The position numbers were made by a program, and so were the translations under genes. A stretch of DNA of 44,475 bases from CAYJII01 sp964370225. GTDB lineage: Bacteria > Bacillota > Clostridia > Oscillospirales > Ruminococcaceae. Of this stretch, positions 42,881-44,475 are shown one piece after another. How positions within the stretch are numbered: position 1 is the stretch's first letter; each line of letters starts with the position of its first letter. Below the pieces are notes generated by a model. That model did no database searches. It worked only from the letters and a program-made list of their open reading frames with translations, and was not told where the DNA came from. The stretch is from the NCBI GenBank assembly GCA_964370225.1, contig CAYJII010000017.1:1-44475 (forward strand). Reading direction: 5' to 3'.

Positions 42881-44143
42881 TTATAGACTACCTTTTTCAT
42901 TAATACGTTTGATTATAAATTCAGCGAAAATGCTATTAGACCAAGCAAACCAATCCCTAGTAAATTTTTTAGGATCATCTACATGAAAACCTTCGTGCAT
43001 AAATCCTGTTTCACCATCAGTAGTAGAAAGCAGTCTTACTAACTCGGTTAGCTCGTCTTCGCAGATAGAAGTAAGCCCTTGCATACTAAGTGCAATATGC
43101 CAAATATAATTTGGAGGTGTATGTGGGCTTCCGATGCCTTTAGCGCAAGTTCCCTCATAATAAAAAGGATTTTCTTTGCTTAAGATGAATTTTCTTGTGT
43201 TTTGATATTTTTCATCTTCGGCTTTAACATAGCCCAGATATGGAGCAGAAAGTAAACTCGGCACATTAGCATCATCCATAAGATTATGATTACCTAAACC
43301 GTCAGTTTCATATGCGTACATTTCACCGTAAGTTGGGTGGTTTACTACAGCATATTTTTCTATCCCACTATTGATTTCTGTTTGAAGTTTTAATGCTTTT
43401 TCCGCAAGATCAGTATCGCTATATATTTTTGTAGCAATCTCCGACATATATCCTAAAGTCACACTTGCAAACATATTTGATGGCACTAGATATCCATATT
43501 CACATGCATCATCACTTGGACGGAATCCTGACCATGTCATACCAGTATAGCCTACAGGAGTACCCTTGCCCTCATTTGTTAATGTATCAGTAGGAGGACA
43601 GTTAAATCTTTCGAAATAATACTCTGATTTATCGTGGTTTTGCTCTAATTCCCATAAGTCAGCTATAGTATAAAGCACTTTTTTAAACGTATCTGTAAAA
43701 TGCTCTGTAGTATCAGCTTCTTTCCAAAATCTATAAGCGAGCCATATCGGATAGCATAGCGAGTCTACTTCGTATTTACGTTCCCAAACATGTGGATTGT
43801 GCAAAGTTCTGTCTTCATTATAACACGCATTACTAGCTTCTTTGTTATATGCATTTGCATAAGGATCAATTAAAATACAATCAGCTTGACGTTTAATAAG
43901 ACCTGAAATAATTCTAAACGCTTCATCTGACTCTTTAGCTACAGGAATGTAATGGCTTACTTGTGCAGATGAATCTCTTAGCCACATTGCTGGGATATCA
44001 CCTGTTATTACAAAACTGCTACCGTCATCAAATATTTGCGCTGTAGTATCATACGTGTTCAAAAAACACCTTTCAAACATCTTTGATACATACTCATCTG
44101 AAATTTTAGCCGCATATCTTGCAGCAACTTCTTTTAATGTCAT
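42881..44143 (-). CDS. GH125 exo-alpha-1,6-mannosidase
   Basis: 420 aa. ATG at 44143 has GAGG eight bases upstream; a GTG at 44152 overlaps it. The family (PF06824) is seen from GDIPAMWLRDSSAQVSHYIP, VDSLCYPIWLAYRFW, GMTWSGFRPSDDACEYGYLVPSNMFA (general acid Asp), and the C-terminal MHEGFHVDDP (Glu base) with TRDWFAWSNSIFAEF. It removes terminal alpha-1,6-mannose from glycans with inversion. There is no signal peptide, so it acts inside the cell on imported oligosaccharides. It has its own strong promoter. Confidence 0.93.
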   Translation of the reverse strand: MTLKEVAARYAAKISDEYVSKMFERCFLNTYDTTAQIFDDGSSFVITGDIPAMWLRDSSAQVSHYIPVAKESDEAFRIISGLIKRQADCILIDPYANAYNKEASNACYNEDRTLHNPHVWERKYEVDSLCYPIWLAYRFWKEADTTEHFTDTFKKVLYTIADLWELEQNHDKSEYYFERFNCPPTDTLTNEGKGTPVGYTGMTWSGFRPSDDACEYGYLVPSNMFASVTLGYMSEIATKIYSDTDLAEKALKLQTEINSGIEKYAVVNHPTYGEMYAYETDGLGNHNLMDDANVPSLLSAPYLGYVKAEDEKYQNTRKFILSKENPFYYEGTCAKGIGSPHTPPNYIWHIALSMQGLTSICEDELTELVRLLSTTDGETGFMHEGFHVDDPKKFTRDWFAWSNSIFAEFIIKRINEKGSL

Positions 44144-44173
44144 TATAATCACCTCATATAATTATTTACTTTC

Positions 44174-44203
44174 ATTATAGCTATTTTTGCCTGATTGTGT
44201 CAA
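44174..44203 (-). promoter_or_regulatory. Promoter of the GH125 gene
   Basis: On the minus strand a perfect TTGACA (44203-44198), an 18-base spacer and a perfect TATAAT (44179-44174), 31 bases before the ATG. Confidence 0.8.
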
Positions 44204-44252
44204 TATAAATCATTAAAATATTATATAAAGTTCATTTATTAGGGTTGTTTCC

Positions 44253-44363
44253 ATTTAATTGCCGTGGGGCATTCATGCCCCACGGCAATTAAATCATATG
44301 GCGTGCCCGACGAAACGGGCACATGATAATATAAATAATCCGAAGGATTATTTATATTATCAT
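44253..44363. repeat. Three adjacent perfect hairpins; REP-like repeat, copy 2
   Basis: Stem 1: 19 bp (44253-44271 with 44276-44294). Stem 2: 7 bp (GTGCCCG/CGGGCAC, 44303-44322). Stem 3: 19 bp (44323-44341 with 44345-44363, GAA loop). Stems 2 and 3 read on the minus strand match copy 1 at 34750-34803. The element lies in the gap between GH125 and the partial gene. Confidence 0.85.
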
Positions 44364-44378
44364 GCTGATTTGCTACTT

Positions 44379-44475
44379 TCACTTAGTCTCCCATGGAGTA
44401 GGCGCTCCCTCCACAATAATACCCGGAGCAAATGGAGTTATTTCTCCGGTTTCAGGGTTAGCAGCCTGTTCCATA
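44379..44475 (-). CDS. 3' end of an unidentified gene (partial)
   Basis: The minus strand from 44474 reads MEQAANPETGEITPFAPG, continues for about 13 more residues and ends PTPWETK at a TGA (44381-44379). The first ATG is probably internal, as the gene runs off the window. Too short to identify; base use is more GC-rich than the surroundings. Confidence 0.5.
   Translation of the reverse strand, partial: MEQAANPETGEITPFAPGIIVEGAPTPWETK

Noticed and set aside
1..44475. tRNA, rRNA, CRISPR arrays, complete insertion sequences, retroelements
   Set aside because: No cloverleaf, repeat-spacer array, transposase or reverse transcriptase pattern was seen on either strand.

Overview
The window looks like part of a low-GC, spore-forming Clostridia genome. 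It has a spoIIAA-spoIIAB-sigF operon, a CwlD-type amidase, a THUMP/PP-loop ThiI beside its own cysteine desulfurase, TTG and GTG starts, strong Shine-Dalgarno sites and AT-rich vegetative promoters. Two runs of exactly ten Ns (5109-5118 and 8056-8065) show that it is a draft or metagenomic scaffold.

Layout. 1-746: a lone promoter, two tiny ORFs and a membrane-anchored protein of unknown function. 835-4535: cysteine desulfurase, thiI and cinA. 4597-5592: aldose 1-epimerase, broken by a gap. 5811-10503: a GldA/GldF/GldG-like ABC transporter operon with a DUF4340 protein. 10678-12094: the spoIIA operon, followed by a small unknown gene. 12508-15505: an APH-family kinase and an S9 peptidase. 15661-19096: a condensation-fold acyltransferase, its zinc-ribbon membrane partner and a cytoplasmic alpha-amylase interrupted by a frameshift. 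19287-20276: a PrsA-like lipoprotein foldase.

20352-32786, all on the minus strand: a very compact 12.4-kb phage-particle cluster of 19 genes. Read in the order of transcription it encodes terminase small and large subunits, portal, protease, decoration protein, capsid, connectors and tail terminator, then sheath, tube, chaperone, an 80-residue protein, LysM protein, hub, spike, gp25-like, baseplate J and a DUF2313-like protein. The order is that of PBSX-type contractile tails, but the tape-measure slot holds only the 80-residue protein. I see no integrase, repressor, replication, lysis or tail-fibre gene. The genes are intact and tightly overlapped, and they sit between an ordinary foldase and L-fucose isomerase. 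This is the best candidate for an undescribed system: a domesticated, headed, contractile particle with almost no tail, possibly a gene-transfer-agent-like element.

32827-37258: a palindrome-rich control region, fucI, a hairpin-rich non-coding stretch, radA and cwlD. 37484-42753: a decayed and rearranged segment with an ABC ATPase remnant, an intact HAD phosphatase, a wrecked CoA-disulfide reductase/rhodanese gene, a 981-residue DUF11/SdrD-B-like protein without a signal peptide, and an ABC permease remnant. 42881-44475: a GH125 mannosidase, a three-hairpin repeat that matches an inverted copy behind fucI, and the 3' end of an unidentified gene.
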